From NCBI GenBank assembly GCA_001599975.1, contig BCIO01000004.1, positions 2,763,328 to 2,827,327 of the forward strand: DNA of 64,000 bases, written 5' to 3'. How positions within the stretch are numbered: the stretch's first letter is position 1; each line of letters begins with the position of its first letter. This stretch comes from Cystobasidiopsis lactophilus. Lineage: Eukaryota; Basidiomycota; Agaricostilbomycetes; Agaricostilbales; Chionosphaeraceae. This document shows positions 11,247-22,617 of the stretch, in pieces. A model generated the notes under the pieces. It ran no database searches and was not told the DNA's origin. It was given only the letters and a program-made list of their open reading frames with translations. The position numbers and the translations under genes are program-made.

Positions 11247-13343
11247 TCAGATCTTGCGATCGGCAGGAATGATGGGGAGTAAGAGATAGTTCTCGTTGTC
11301 GGGTGAGATGTGCAAATGGTTCACGCCACCAAACACGCTCCTGCTCCGGTCCTCAGGGTGGTTGTGGCGGAAGGGCTCGCTTCCCTGGAGATGGACTGAA
11401 AGTTAGCCGCAGACCAAAGATTGCTCGAGAGCCAAGCGCACCGAGGTGTCACCTGAGGCGATCTCCAAAACCAAGCGCTCGCCAGGCTGGATGAGCAAGC
11501 TGGTGGGCCAGACCTCGACATCGACGGTATACTTCTGACCAGGCTTGAGGAAGTCTTGCTCCGATGCTAGGTATTCGCGGTAGGGCTGCCACTCCTGGTG
11601 GAACGGGTGCTGGTCGTTGATCTTGCGCAGAGAGCATCGGAGCCAACCCTTGGCAGCGACAGTCGGTCCGCCAGAAGCCCCTTGATAATGGTGCTCTTTT
11701 CCGCTCGCATCGAGGTGCCTCAGGGAGACGAAGAGGTCCAGATCTTTGGGCACTGGCCCACTCGTCTCGGCGGCCGGCAGCGACACGGTGAGGCGAGCCA
11801 GAATGTGACCATTGATCTCGACGGGGGACTTTGAGACAGGCGTCAAGAACCGGATCGCCTTGTCGTCGTCGTCGCTGCGAGGTTGGCTCTGTTCAGTGGT
11901 CGAGGGCAAATCGACAACATTCCAACCCACCACAGAGCAGGCCAGGAGAAGACTGTGGCATCCTTGACCGTCAAGGAAGGAGCGAGTTCGCCAGAAGCGC
12001 TGAGCTGGTACTTGGTCCACGCGGTGCCTGGAAGGGGCCAGTCACTTTCCTCGCGCTCCGGAAAGGCACGCTGGGCAGCGATGTCCTTGTAGTCCGTGCC
12101 ACTCTTGCGGATGAGGACTCGGACAGGCTTCACTTTGCCGGTCAGCCAGCCGCTGTCGTCCTCGCCTTTGAGAAAGGCGTTCACTGCAAGCCCACGAAAT
12201 CAGCTGGCTTAGTTGGGCATACGCACGGGAGTACTCACAAAAGCTGAGCTGAAGTTCAATGTTCTCCGGCAAGTACATGGTGGTGTCATGGCGGCCGCCG
12301 CAGAAGAATAGGAACTTCTGCTTGCTGGCGATTCTCTGCCACCCCACCACATTGCCCAGGAGGTGCAGCGCCATGTTGCCATAGTTTGCGACAGAAAGAG
12401 TTGGGGTTTCGATGGCCGCAAAGTCGACCTCGCGAGACTGGTAAAACTCGGCGTCCTTGTAAGGCTCCTCGATGACGCGGTCGGGCATGTTGAGGAATCG
12501 CTCGCTCGCGGGCTTCTGGTCAAAATCGGACTTGACACCTTTGCCTGGGAAGAGGTTGGACGTGCATTGGCGAGGGAACCAGGCGTGAAAGAAGCCACTC
12601 GAGGCGATGCCGGCACTTCGGGTAAAGTGGTCGTAGACGTTGCAGGCGCCCTCCCAAGGTAGCATGCCTGGATCCACAAGCGTTTTGAGTATTCCACAGA
12701 TACTACAGAGTCGGAAAAGCTCGCACATTCCAGGCCCTTGGGCTTGTGAGAGGCCGCAAACCATTGGTTGACCGCATAATAGCTGACGCCCTGTTCCGCG
12801 AAGTGAGTTGAGGCCGAGGACGGCATGTAGGAGAGCACTGACGAAGAGGCCGACTTTGCCCTTGCACCAGTCTTGCTGCGCCGCCCATTCCACTGCAAAA
12901 GCGAGATCGCGGCCCATCGTTGCCGAGAGGATATCGGCATAGCCCGGTGAGTGGCCAAATCCCCTCTCGTCCACCCTGACGATGGCGTAGCCTTGGGCGG
13001 TGAAGTGAGTGGGCTCGGGCGTCTCCCAAACCATGTAGGGCCTGAAAATGCAAAGTGGCTTCAGTGGAGTCGACGCCGACTCTCGAGCATTCGACACTCA
13101 CGTCTTGACTTCATTGGGCACAGCAGCGTAGCTTGCACCATTGAAGTCAGAGTAGTGGATGTCTTTGCCGTAAGGCGAGGAGGTAATGATTACGGGCAGG
13201 CGCTCGTTGGCGGCGGACAAGGAGCGGAAGACGTTGGCGCGCAGAGTGATAGCGGGGGCCAGCTTGGTCGCCGGGATTGGGATGGGCACATCATAGTCGA
13301 TGAGCATGCCATCCTGCTGGACTTGCTTGTGGGTGTACTCCAT
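11247..13343 (-). CDS. CocE/NonD-type hydrolase with X-Pro dipeptidyl-peptidase-like C-terminal domain
   Basis: This is an alpha/beta hydrolase likely to cleave an ester, amide or lactone. The start at 13343 reads MEYTHKQVQQDGMLIDYDV. The N-terminal strand has VIITSSPYGKD, and the core has YAIVRVDERGFGHSPG. The nucleophile elbow is rebuilt across an intron with a GTCAGT donor, giving GLFGVSYYAVNQW (G-x-S-Y). A lid-like region (about 12500-12690) follows. FLFFCGGRHDTTMYLPE probably carries the acid or histidine region. The C-terminal half (about 11300-12200) is the jelly-roll domain of the X-Pro dipeptidyl-peptidase C-terminal family, with YTVDVEVWPTSLLIQPGERL. The stop is at 11247-11249. Next to a Baeyer-Villiger enzyme it is a natural candidate to open the ester or lactone formed; that link is inference. 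Confidence 0.85.
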
Positions 13344-14272
13344 CTTCTTGGGTTGGTGCTTTCGGACTTGGCGTTGGAGTTGATTGCTTTTTGAGGTGTT
13401 CTCCGAGGCCGTTGCAGATCAAGAGATATATGCACCCCACACGAACGCATTGTAATCAAACCTCGGCCGCAACAACGGGAGAAGTAAGCTCGGAGGCAAA
13501 TTAAGGGAGTGAGAGGAGGGCAGCAAAAAAGAGTCCGAAGCCCGCCTCAGGGATCCATTGCGGGCAGAGAAGCGGTCAGAAGGTGATTATCGCGCAGGCA
13601 GAGGAGGCCGAACGCCGCGGTGGGAGGAAACACAGGTCGAGAGGATGAAGGAGCGCGGAACCCAAAACTTGTCGGCTGCTGAGCACGGCGCCTCACAATC
13701 TTCCCAGCCCAGTAGCTGGGACATAGAACCGCGTACCAAGGTAGTCCGCACCCAGGGGCGACAAGCAAGTGCTTGTGCAAAGGGCGGCGAGCCTTTGAAT
13801 TGGGGCAAGATTGCCGCGTGAAGGGAGAAAGGGGGAGCAGATGGGGCAAGGTCGGCGCCTGTTCCTCTGGGTTCTTTGGGATCAAAGCAGCATCAAGATC
13901 GAAGAGGGAACAGGGCAAGACAGACAGCAAGGAATGGTAGTGGTCCCAGTCAAAAATCATGCGGCAGCCCTTTTCTCTTGAGCCTCGTCCAGCAAGCTCA
14001 GAGCCTGTTTGCTGGCGCCTGTTGCGAGTCATTGTTGAGCAGCAGTGAATAGGACTTGATTGAGGCGGTCACAAGTATCGACATAAGGACGGGAATGGAG
14101 TTCAATGGAGCAAGCTTCCCGCCTGCCGTCCCAGTCAACAGAGGCCGGGCAACGCAGTGGTGGCGTCGGGTAGATGACAGCTCATTCTAGAAGGCTACGA
14201 GAGAGATTTGAATCATAATGCAAGCGAAATAAAGACAAGATCTATCCTAAAGCATGGGAGAGCATGGCCACT
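13344..14272. other. Long intergenic stretch, no gene supported
   Basis: About 930 bp separate the hydrolase start from the SDR stop. A 161-codon minus frame (13547-14032) is open, but it has no domain, no splice pattern and mixed low-complexity content, so I do not call it. The stretch probably holds the hydrolase promoter. Confidence 0.4.
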
Positions 14273-15378
14273 TCAGATGGTGTTGCCACCCTGTTCGCCT
14301 CCATGAACCTTCTGACGAGAAGGCACAAAGGAGGAGGAGACGCACATCAACTGGTAAAGTGATGCCTGTGATGAAGCTGGCGTCGTCAGAAGCCAAGAAC
14401 GCTCCAGCCTTGGCGATGTCAGACTGTGAGGTGCTGTGAGTGTCGGTCCGAGCCTGGGATGCTAAAAAGGAATATACCGGTAGAGTAAGGCGACCAAGGG
14501 GCACTGTAGACTCGAACATAGCTTTGCTGGCAGCGTCATCCGCCAGGTCGCCGAGAGCAGCGGCATACCTGCTAGAGCATCAGCAGACTGCTGATGCAAC
14601 AAATTGTGCCACAAGGGTATCTTTATGACTCACATGCCACTGTAATGGCCGAGAAGGGATTTAAATCAGCTAAAGCCACGGGGTCAGAGGCAGTGAGAAG
14701 ACCAACGTTTGAGCCAGGCCGGGTGCGATGGCATTGAACCGCGCTGCATGTGCGTACTCCAGCGCCAAAAGTTTGGTAGCAGAAATAACAGCGGCCTTTG
14801 AAGAGGTGTAGTAGCCCAACATCGGTGCTGGCCGAAGCACGGTGGAAGACGTGAGGTTGATCACCACCGGCTTCGATTCTTCTCCGGCGGGCGGCGTCTC
14901 AAGCCAGAACGGTATGAAAACCTTGGTGCACAAGAAGATGGATTTGACGTTGATGTTGTAGACGTTGTCGAACGTGTCCGTAGGCATAGTGTGAGTCGCT
15001 TGGCGGAGTGGCAAAAAACCAGCATTGTTCTGCTCTCGAGTGAGTCTATGGCAAGTGTTCTAGAAAGAGAGGTCATCTCACAATGACCACATTGGGCGGG
15101 CCAAACTTCGACACGGCCTTGTCCAGGATGTCCTCCCAAGTTTCGAGGCGGCAGATGTCGCCTTTAACGAACAGCAGGGAGTCGCTTCGTAGCCAGTCTG
15201 CTTTCTGAGCCAGGTCCACCGCGACAACTTTGGCGCCTCTTTCCAAAAATCTGATTTGGCATGAAGTCAGCGCGCATCTCTGCAAGGCGGACAAAGTGCA
15301 ACCGGACAAAGAGCAAAAGGCTGTCCCAAAGCCACCGCAAGCCCCAGTAACCACGCAAACTTTGCCAGATAGAGACAT
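14273..15378 (-). CDS. Classical short-chain dehydrogenase/reductase
   Basis: This NAD(P)-dependent oxidoreductase acts on alcohols or ketones. The start at 15378 reads MSLSGKVCVVTGACGGFG, with the TGxxxGxG cofactor motif. KVVAVDLAQKADWL supplies the second strand, NNAGF is the NAG motif, and VINLTSSTVLRPAPMLGYYTSSKAAV gives the catalytic Ser, Tyr and Lys (YTSSK). FNAIAPGL is the usual PG motif. The C-terminus reads FLASDDASFITGITLPVDV and then, after an apparent 36 nt intron (about 14309-14344), HGGEQGGNTI with stop at 14273-14275. That last intron is unusually short and the weakest part of the model. It is divergent from the NmrA-like gene. Confidence 0.85.
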
Positions 15379-15518
15379 ATCGTGGAAGGAAGTAGGTATT
15401 TAGAGAAGAGGGAGAGAGCAAGCAAAGCAAAAGTATTTGAGTCCGAGCGCGGCCTCAAATTTAAATGTCCGTCGAGGCCAGGCTCAGTGGCATTTGCCTT
15501 CAAACCAATCGTCAAACC
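15379..15518. promoter_or_regulatory. Short bidirectional promoter between SDR and NmrA-like gene
   Basis: Only 140 bp separate the two divergent ATGs, so the pair very likely shares its promoter. An AT-rich palindromic ATTTAAAT lies near 15461-15468. No specific factor site is claimed. Confidence 0.5.
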
Positions 15519-16765
15519 ATGAGAGTTGCTGTGATTGGCTTCTCTGGGACTCAAGGTAAGTACTGGAGTCCGGCCACACCGAGGCGTCGCTAAGGTTGGA
15601 ACAGGCTCCGCTGTGGTGTCGGCCTTAGCCAAGCAGACCACTTTGGACCAAGGCGTTTGCCATCCAGAGCATGAGGTCCTAGCCTGTATAATGGGAGTCT
15701 CCAAGAAAGAAGATCTGCAGCGCCTCGAACTCTGCAATCAACTGGGCAATGTGCGTCTCGTCGAAGAGGTCGACTTGAACAACCCGGCAGCTCTGAAGAG
15801 CGCGTTCCACGACGTGCAAATGGTCTACGCTTATACTGTACCAGGAGAAGCGGAAGTCCAACAAGGTGGGTGGGTCGCTCGGAGGAAACCTTGGCTGTTG
15901 AAAAGTTGACCTTGGCGGCAGGCAAAAATCTGGTGGATGCTTGTCTGGCAAATGGTGTAGATCTGCTGGTGTACAATGGAGGCTCAGAGTCCAAAGTACT
16001 TTCTTCTGGCTCCTATGCGATTCCGGCCTTCGATGGTGAGCAACCTTGATTCCGTTCGAAAGCGCTCCTAAGCGCTTGGGCAGACAAAATGGAGGTGGAA
16101 GCGTACATGAAGGCCGCCGGACAGCCATACATCGCCATCGTTTTGGGCTACTTCTTGTCCAACTTGATCGTCTACGGCTACTTGAACTTGCGGCCAGCTA
16201 CTGGAAGCGCGCTCGAGCACCTGGACCTCAACAACCCAAGCTATGGCCCAGACGACCGCGTTGCGACAGTGGATATTGAGCATGAATTGGGTTTGACAGT
16301 CAGCGCAATCGCCTCTCGCCTTGCCAAAGAAGGCAACGGGAAGTTGGCAGGCCAGAGGTTTGGGCTGGCAAGCCAGGAGAGTACACCGAGGCAGTGGGCT
16401 GCCGCTATAAGCAGAGGTGAGCCGGTTCTCATCCGTAATTGCTATCATCGCTGATGACAAGGTCTTAAACAGTCAGCGGCCTTCAAGTGAAGCAAACGAC
16501 GGTCCCTCGTTCAATGGTCGAGCAGCATTTGGGCACCAAACTGGGCAGCGCGATAGTCGACCTTCTCGAGTACTTTCGCGTCTTTCAACTTGACCACTTT
16601 GGAGGGGTAGAAATAGCTGCAGCAAGCCAGCAGGCAACGTCTATCACCAGCTGCGATGGCTCTGTGGTCCTTCACCTTGACGGAAAGCTGACAGGACTTG
16701 ATGGCTGGGCTCTTAGAACAATTCCTGCTTGGGTGGAGAAGCAAAGGGCGTCTTTGGGAGTTTAA
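15519..16765 (+). CDS. NmrA-like NAD(P)-binding protein
   Basis: This atypical SDR is either a redox-sensing regulator (NmrA/HSCARG type) or an isoflavone-reductase-like enzyme. The start MRVAVIGFSGTQ joins after a short intron to GSAVVSALAKQ, giving the GFTGxxGxxV-like Rossmann loop. Then come ACIMGVSKKEDLQRL, VRLVEEVDLNNPAALKSAF, VYAYTVPGE, NLVDACLANGVDLLVYNGG and YIAIVLGYFLSNLI, all usual for the family. There is no SDR YxxxK catalytic pair, as expected. The C-terminal exon encodes LGSAIVDLLEYFRVF and ends RASLGV at 16763-16765. About five exons are present; the junction at 16400-16475 is uncertain. Its head-to-head placement with the SDR suggests joint expression. Confidence 0.8.
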
Positions 16766-17135
16766 CATGGACAAGCAGGCATTCGCTGAATCTTGAGTCC
16801 GAGCGAGTCTGTAGCGTTCCAGGCTGAAACGGAGAGGCTCGGTCCATTTCTCAGCCACAGCAGAGGTCTTTAAGAGTATACAGAGAACGCGAGGAGTAAA
16901 AGATGGCAACGGTTCTGGCCGCCTGGGGACAAAAGGCAAAGTTCGGAGGCTGGAGCCAAACAGCGACCTGCTTCCTCGAAGGGTGCGCTGGTGTCTTACC
17001 AATCACTTCTCTTAACAGAGATTACTCTGTACATCACCTCAGGACGTCGCCCTTCCCGCATGCCCCGCGCCAGGGAGCAGGCAACATTTCCCCGAATCCA
17101 GCCCTGGCAAGCTTCAAATCTTTCTGGCCTCTGCG
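16766..17135. other. Intergenic, NmrA-like to Zn2Cys6 regulator
   Basis: About 370 bp upstream of the Zn2Cys6 gene and downstream of the NmrA-like gene. No domain-bearing frame or obvious motif was found. It probably holds the regulator's promoter. Confidence 0.4.
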
Positions 17136-19465
17136 ATGATGGATGTTCCACCTTCAAAACGGCCTAAAATCGTCCAACGAGCTTGTGAAGAGTGCAAGCG
17201 GCGGAAAATTCGAGCAAGCGCCGTCCTCCTCTGCCACTTTATGGACCCGACTGACCTGTTGAACGTCAGTGCTCTGGAGACGACCCGTGTCCGAATTGCA
17301 TCAAGAGAGATCAGGCTTGTGTCTTCACGGAGCGACGGCGAAGAGGCCCTGGCAAGAAGAAGGTCCAAGAGACGGATAGCGTTGAGCCCGAACTGGCCAG
17401 CGACACTCAGCCGCTCTTCCATCAATCACAAACACACTCGACAGGCGATATAGGAGCTCTCTTGTCTATGTCTCAATTGCCGACTACGGATGCAGAGGCT
17501 TTGCTAGCTATTTCGAAACCACGGGGACTGCCCACAAAAAGCTTCGCGGCTCGCCTGTTCGCCACTGATGGATCGGGCGTCGGCCAGTTCTCAGAGCTGC
17601 TACAAGATAAGGGCGAATCAGTATCTGCTCCGACTCAAAGTCCCGAAACCGATTTCGGCGCTTCGCCCGAGTCGACACCGTCGACCCTCGAGTTGCGCGA
17701 CATCTCGCCAGACAGCCCGCTCGTAAAGAAAACGTTACTAAAGTGAGTGAAAAGTGTATTTCTTGAGCAAGATCTGATACTCCCGCAGAGTGTATTGGAG
17801 CTTTTGCCACCCGGTGGGTGCCGTATTTGTCGACTGCTTGACCTTGCTGCATCTGTCATTCAATGCAGATATGGCCCGTCATCTATCGACCGTCATTTGA
17901 CCCTCAGACTGCGGAGACAGAGACTCCGCTGCTGTTCTATGCAATGCTCGCTATTGCCTGCCGGGCCACCTTTACCTTTCTGCCCACGGCTGCCGCCATC
18001 GAGTAGGTCATCGGATCTCTATACTAGCAAAACCCCGCTTATATCTTTACAGTCATTCTGAAGTCAACCGGGCTCTTTCGGCGCACTACTTTGCTCAAGC
18101 GCAAGCATGTTGCCTCGGCAACCCGCAAGCACTCTTGCTCCCAAGTGTCTCTACAGTTCAGGGTTTATTCCTGATGGCCTTGCGACAAATTGCTCAGGGG
18201 TACTCCAATGAGGGGTGGATGTACTCTGGCATGGCGTTTCGCATGGTGCAAGAGCTCGACTGGCCAGCTGATCCCGCCTCGCCCAGAGCCGATGACTTGG
18301 CGAGAAGTCGAGTTGTCTGGGTTGCGTATGCTCTCGACAAACACCTAGGTGTCTTCTTCGGCCGGCCATTCGTGCTCCGCGCTGCCTACATCAAGAGCGA
18401 ACTGCCGTCGGCACTCGAGAGTGACGAATTTTCGTTGTGGCAGATGGACTCAAGGGATTTGGTTTCGGACGAGTTTAAGGCCACTGGTATCAAGTCACAT
18501 ACCATCTCCAATTTTCTTTATGTTTGTGAGTGGCGCGGCGCTGTCCGTCCCAGATCTTGAGCATGACTGACATGGTGCGGAAGTGTCGCTCTTACGCGTT
18601 CTGGAACGTGTCGTCGACGTCGTCTATTCACCTTCGCCTGATGTTCGGGCTACAAGAGCGTCAAAACTTCTCGAGTTTGATCAGGCGCTTTTGGAAGCTC
18701 AAGCCACCTACCCGCGCCACTTGTCTGTGATCGACTCACGTGCGGCGCCTTCTCACATCCTCAACACACGGTCTCTTTTCCACACATGTAGCCTCATTCT
18801 GCATCGGCCCTTCATTCCTTCTGGACTCCAGTTTCCTCGCGAGGGCGGCGCGATGCTAACCTCCCTCGAAATCTGCACCCTCGCAGCCAATGCGATCAAC
18901 GAGACCACCGTTCAGCTGGAGCAAAACTTTGGGATTGAACGGATGTCGCACACCATTGTCTTTCAACTCTTTCAAGCCGGATTGATTCATCTCGTGAATT
19001 CGGCGTCTGCCGAGCCGGTTTTGGCGGCGAACGCAACAACACGCTTTCGGCAAGTGATTGGATGGATAGACCAGCTGAGCGCCACCTACGCCATGTCGCC
19101 CACATACAGCAGAGTGCTGCAGTCGCTGCAAGAACTCAGCCAGAGCGATGGGTCTAATGCTCCAAATCCACCAGAGACGGACGACGAGCCAGTGGTCTTT
19201 CCACCACAGCCTTCGCTGGCTCAGCAAGAGCTTTCTGTTCTGGACAATCAGCAGCCCTTCTTCCTCGAGAATCTGAACGACAGCTTTTTTGATCAAATGC
19301 CACTGTGAGCACTTCTGTCCACTGTGGCTATTCGCGACGAGCTTAAACGTATCCCGCAGCTTCCCCCAGTTCTCCGCCTCTGCTGACCAGAGTGACTGGG
19401 ACACCTTCTGTAATTCGCTGCGGCTTGATTTTCAAGCTCCCGGTCTAACTCCGAGCATTGTATAA
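17136..19465 (+). CDS. Zn2Cys6 fungal transcription factor
   Basis: This is a probable nuclear regulator of the cluster. Exon 1 encodes MMDVPPSKRPKIVQ and then ACEECKRRKIR. The rest of the binuclear cluster, CSGDDPCPNCIKRDQACVF, follows after an intron with a GC donor (17214-17269). All six cysteines are present once it is removed. A basic stretch (RRRRGPGKKK) comes next, then a Ser/Thr-rich linker. The fungal-specific domain runs through PLLFYAMLAIACRATF, FLMALRQIAQGYSNEGWMYSG, MAFRMVQELDWP and SRVVWVAYALDKHLGVFFGRP. Five or six introns are short and clear. The last exon ends APGLTPSIV with TAA at 19463-19465, about 680-700 residues in all. It converges on the TRI12 transporter gene with 79 bp between stops. 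Confidence 0.88.
17214..17269 (+). other. GC-AG intron inside the Zn2Cys6 domain
   Basis: The intron starts GCAAGC after exon sequence AAAATTCGA and ends CAG before TGCTCTGG. Removing these 56 nt rebuilds KIRCSGDDPCPNC with correct zinc-cluster spacing. No GT donor nearby gives an intact domain. Confidence 0.8.
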
Positions 19466-19544
19466 GTATTTGGCATTGGCATACAATTGTGGCACCAGAG
19501 CTAAACCAAACAAAGATGAGGGGACCTTCCCAAAGATAAGACCG

Positions 19545-22132
19545 TCAGTGCTTGCTTCCCTTCTCGTGATCATGATGGATATCCTCTTGCGGGGCGTCGA
19601 CCAGCCAGTTCAGCTCCTTCTTGACGTCCTTGAGGAAGAAGATGGCTAGGATGGCCACCGCACAGAAGGGAATCTCGGTGATCCAGACAAAGCGAAACGA
19701 GTGAGCATCTGCAGAGTGCCGGTCAGAAGAGGAAGAGAAAGCGCAGGACGACACGAACAAGCTGTTAGATTGCAGTTGTCAGTAGAGCCACCACGTCCGG
19801 GTCAAAGCACTTACCACTCTTCAAGCCACCGAAACAAGCGCCGACGAAGCTGGTGATTTCGCTCGCCGGCACGCCGGCCGCAGAGCCAGCCAAAGCCACG
19901 GCGGTAGCGTTGCTGGCGGAGATTCAATGCCTGAAGCCACTCGAAAGCGGTCGGAAAGGCTCACCCGGAGGCAGTAGCCCCAACAATGGCCTCGAAAGCG
20001 GTGGTGTTGGTCGTGAAAGCTGAGGCGGCTTGGACGATGCGGCCTGGAATGTTGGATTGCAGCTTGGAGGTGAGGATGGATGAAGTGACGGCATTTCCGA
20101 TGATGGCACCGACGCCTCTCACGCCAATGTCGATGGCAGAAGCTGTGCCGATGAGCCAGGGAGGAACCGCAAGTTGGACGAGCACCACACTGTGGCAAGT
20201 GAGGTCACACATGAAGATCGAGTCACAATGTCTAGTGGAATAAAAACGCACAGTTGAATAACGGGAATCGTGCAGCCGACGCCGACGAGGATAGCTGGGC
20301 CGAAGAGGCGTGAGCAAGGCTGGCTTTATCTTGCCAAGGAAGTTCTCACCGCAGCCAATAGCAGCATTGCTAGATGACTCGTTCAAGCAAGCCATGCCAA
20401 CTGGCAAACGTGCGCACATTAGCTCTGGTGAGCAAGTGCGGCGACTAGGGCAGCACTCACTAATCCCGGACATGAAAAGGACAAAGCCGACCAGCATTGT
20501 GTCCTTCACATTCCTGGTGTAGCGAGAATAGTATCCGGCAGGCACTGTGACGAGTCGCGTCAGCGGAATCAGAATGCGGAAGCGGAAGCGTACTCACTCG
20601 AGAAGACTGCAAAGCAGAAGAAGATGATGCCGTTTCGCAGGGCGCCTCGGATGGGCTCGGACTCCCAGAGAACAGCTGATTCGAAGGGATAGTAGCTGAT
20701 GAAGCCAAGGAAGACGAAGCCTTCGACGGCCTGGATGTAAAGGGCAATGATGAAGTTGCGTTTGCCGGTCGGAGTGAAAAGCTCGTGGTGAAGAATGCCA
20801 GTCTTTGTACCTTTCCATTCCCATAGACCAAATACGAAGAGCATGGCGAGTCCGATGATCAGCGGCACGAGCACATTGGCGGATGTCCAGGGGTAAGGCT
20901 ATGGGCAAATTGAGTCCAGCTTGAAGATTATGGTCTGACCGACTCACATTCTTGCCAAAATTCAGGCCCGTAAGAAAAGGGACAAGAAAGCAGATCCACA
21001 AAAAGGTGCCAATTGGATCGCATGACTTGAAGCGGGTCCAGAAATCAGTCTCCTTCAAGTGTGCTTGGGGTCGTGGGTTGTCTGGGAAGTAGAGTAATCA
21101 GCCTTAATCGAGCTCACTCGAAGAAGAAGCAAACAAGACGTACATCCGACCAGCACTACCAAGGCGCCAAGTCCAAAGAAGCCTATGCGGCAAGGTTAAC
21201 ATGGTTCTCTCTGGGCCGGCGAAAGCTCATGCTTACCCGCTGAGATGTAGTAGGCGTAGCGCCAGCCAACGATAGGGTGGTGCTTGAGGCATGCGGCGCC
21301 GACCAAGAAGCCCGTCACGCCACCGATGGCGGAGAACAGCTGCGAGAAGGCCTGACCAACGGGTCGATAGCGATGCGGCCTGTTGCATTCTGTGAGTTGG
21401 AGGTACGACAAAGTGGTCGGTGGTGAAACGTACAGCACTTCACTGGGGATGCTAAGCGAGATGACCTGCGAGCAGATTCCGCTCGATCCGAGCACAACAC
21501 CAAGCAGCACAACGTTCATAGACTTGGCGCTTCCAGCAACGACAGTTCCAACCACGGCGCTGTGGAGATGGGTCGGTGTCTGTCCGGATGGAAGGGGAAG
21601 CCTCGGGCTCACATGAGCAAGAGCACGATCATAATCCTGCCACGAGCGTCAACTCGGAGCATGTTTTGCGGGAGTAGGAGGAACACTTACCATTTGCGAC
21701 CCATTTGATCGGAGAAGAGACCGACAGTCGGGCCAAAGCCGCTCAGGATCAAAATGCTCTGCGTGCGTTTTTTGGTCAGCAACGGGAGGGCAGTCAAAGA
21801 GGTGGCACATTACAGCAGTGCTGATCTGTTTGTGACGGTTGCTTCAGATAGGGAACGAAAAAGCGGCACAGAGAACGAAAGCTCACCCAGCTCTGTTTGT
21901 CGGCTCCTCCTAGCTCGGCAGCCACAGCCGCAAAGGTCGAGCCAGGAATGACCAGGAAGAAGACAGCGCCAATGTAGCTGATCATGGCGGCCAGGATGGG
22001 CATGAAGGTTGACCACCCAAGCTTTGGTTCCAAGTCCGCATCCTGGGCGCTGGGAGCATGGACAAGTGGGAGAGGCGAGGGCTCGTGCTCGATTTGGCTG
22101 TCAGCCATCTTCTCTGATTCTTCAATGTTCAT
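19545..22132 (-). CDS. MFS transporter, TRI12 / trichothecene efflux pump type
   Basis: This plasma-membrane drug:H+ antiporter-like protein probably has 14 membrane segments. The preferred start at 22132 reads MNIEESEKMADSQIEHE, giving a hydrophilic N-terminus; upstream in-frame ATGs exist. Successive exons encode FMPILAAMISYIGAVFFLV, GFGPTVGLFSDQMGRKW (MFS motif A region), GVVLGSSGICSQVISLS, FSAIGGVTGFLVGAACL, IVGWRYAYYISA, GTFLWICFLVPFLTGL, LIIGLAMLFVFGLWEW, FIIALYIQAVEGFVFLGF and IDIGVRGVGAIIGNAV. The C-terminal exon has FRFVWITEIPFCAVAILAIF and ends HHDHEKGSKH at 19545-19547. At least ten introns interrupt it. As the last gene of the metabolic cluster it is the obvious exporter of its substrate or product, or a self-protection pump; the sequence alone cannot say which. 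Confidence 0.85.
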
Positions 22133-22617
22133 CTTCTTGGAAGAGAGTGCAGTTGCAGACAAAGGAGAGGAGATCTGCCCGTCAAAATCTGGGGATTCGG
22201 GATCAATTCTGGTGGCAGACGCGGGGTTGAGAGATTTGAGTCCGCCACGCGCTCCCGTGATGCTGACGGCAGCAAAGCTACTCCAAACACAACGCAGGCT
22301 CGCGAGCAGAGAGAAGAACACGGAGGGAAAGCCGAAGGGCCGTCGATTGATTAAAGAGAGCGAGACGACGGAGCCTAACGCCAGACACCTTCGGGCCCGC
22401 TACGAGTCCCCACGACAGTCATGTTGACGTCGCCACAGCCCTGCACGAAGGCTAAAACAAGGCAAAGAGCGGAAGTGATCGTTCAAGAGCAACCTTGCTG
22501 GGCCACATCTTCACGCTCGGCTCGCGCTCGGTCCAACTTCCGGTGCACAGTAGAGGGTATCATGCTTCTCAATGCATTCAGAGAAAGACTTTTAAGGGGG
22601 TATATGGACTGCCTCTA
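22133..22617. other. Intergenic, TRI12 promoter and DUF3455 gene 3' flank
   Basis: About 485 bp. The left part is the 5' flank of the transporter and includes an in-frame extension of its ORF that I treat as untranslated. The right part is the 3' flank of the DUF3455 gene. Nothing else was recognised. Confidence 0.4.

Noticed and set aside
13547-14032. 161-codon minus-strand open frame in the long spacer
   Set aside because: No domain, signal peptide or splice pattern; composition is mixed and unlike neighbouring proteins.
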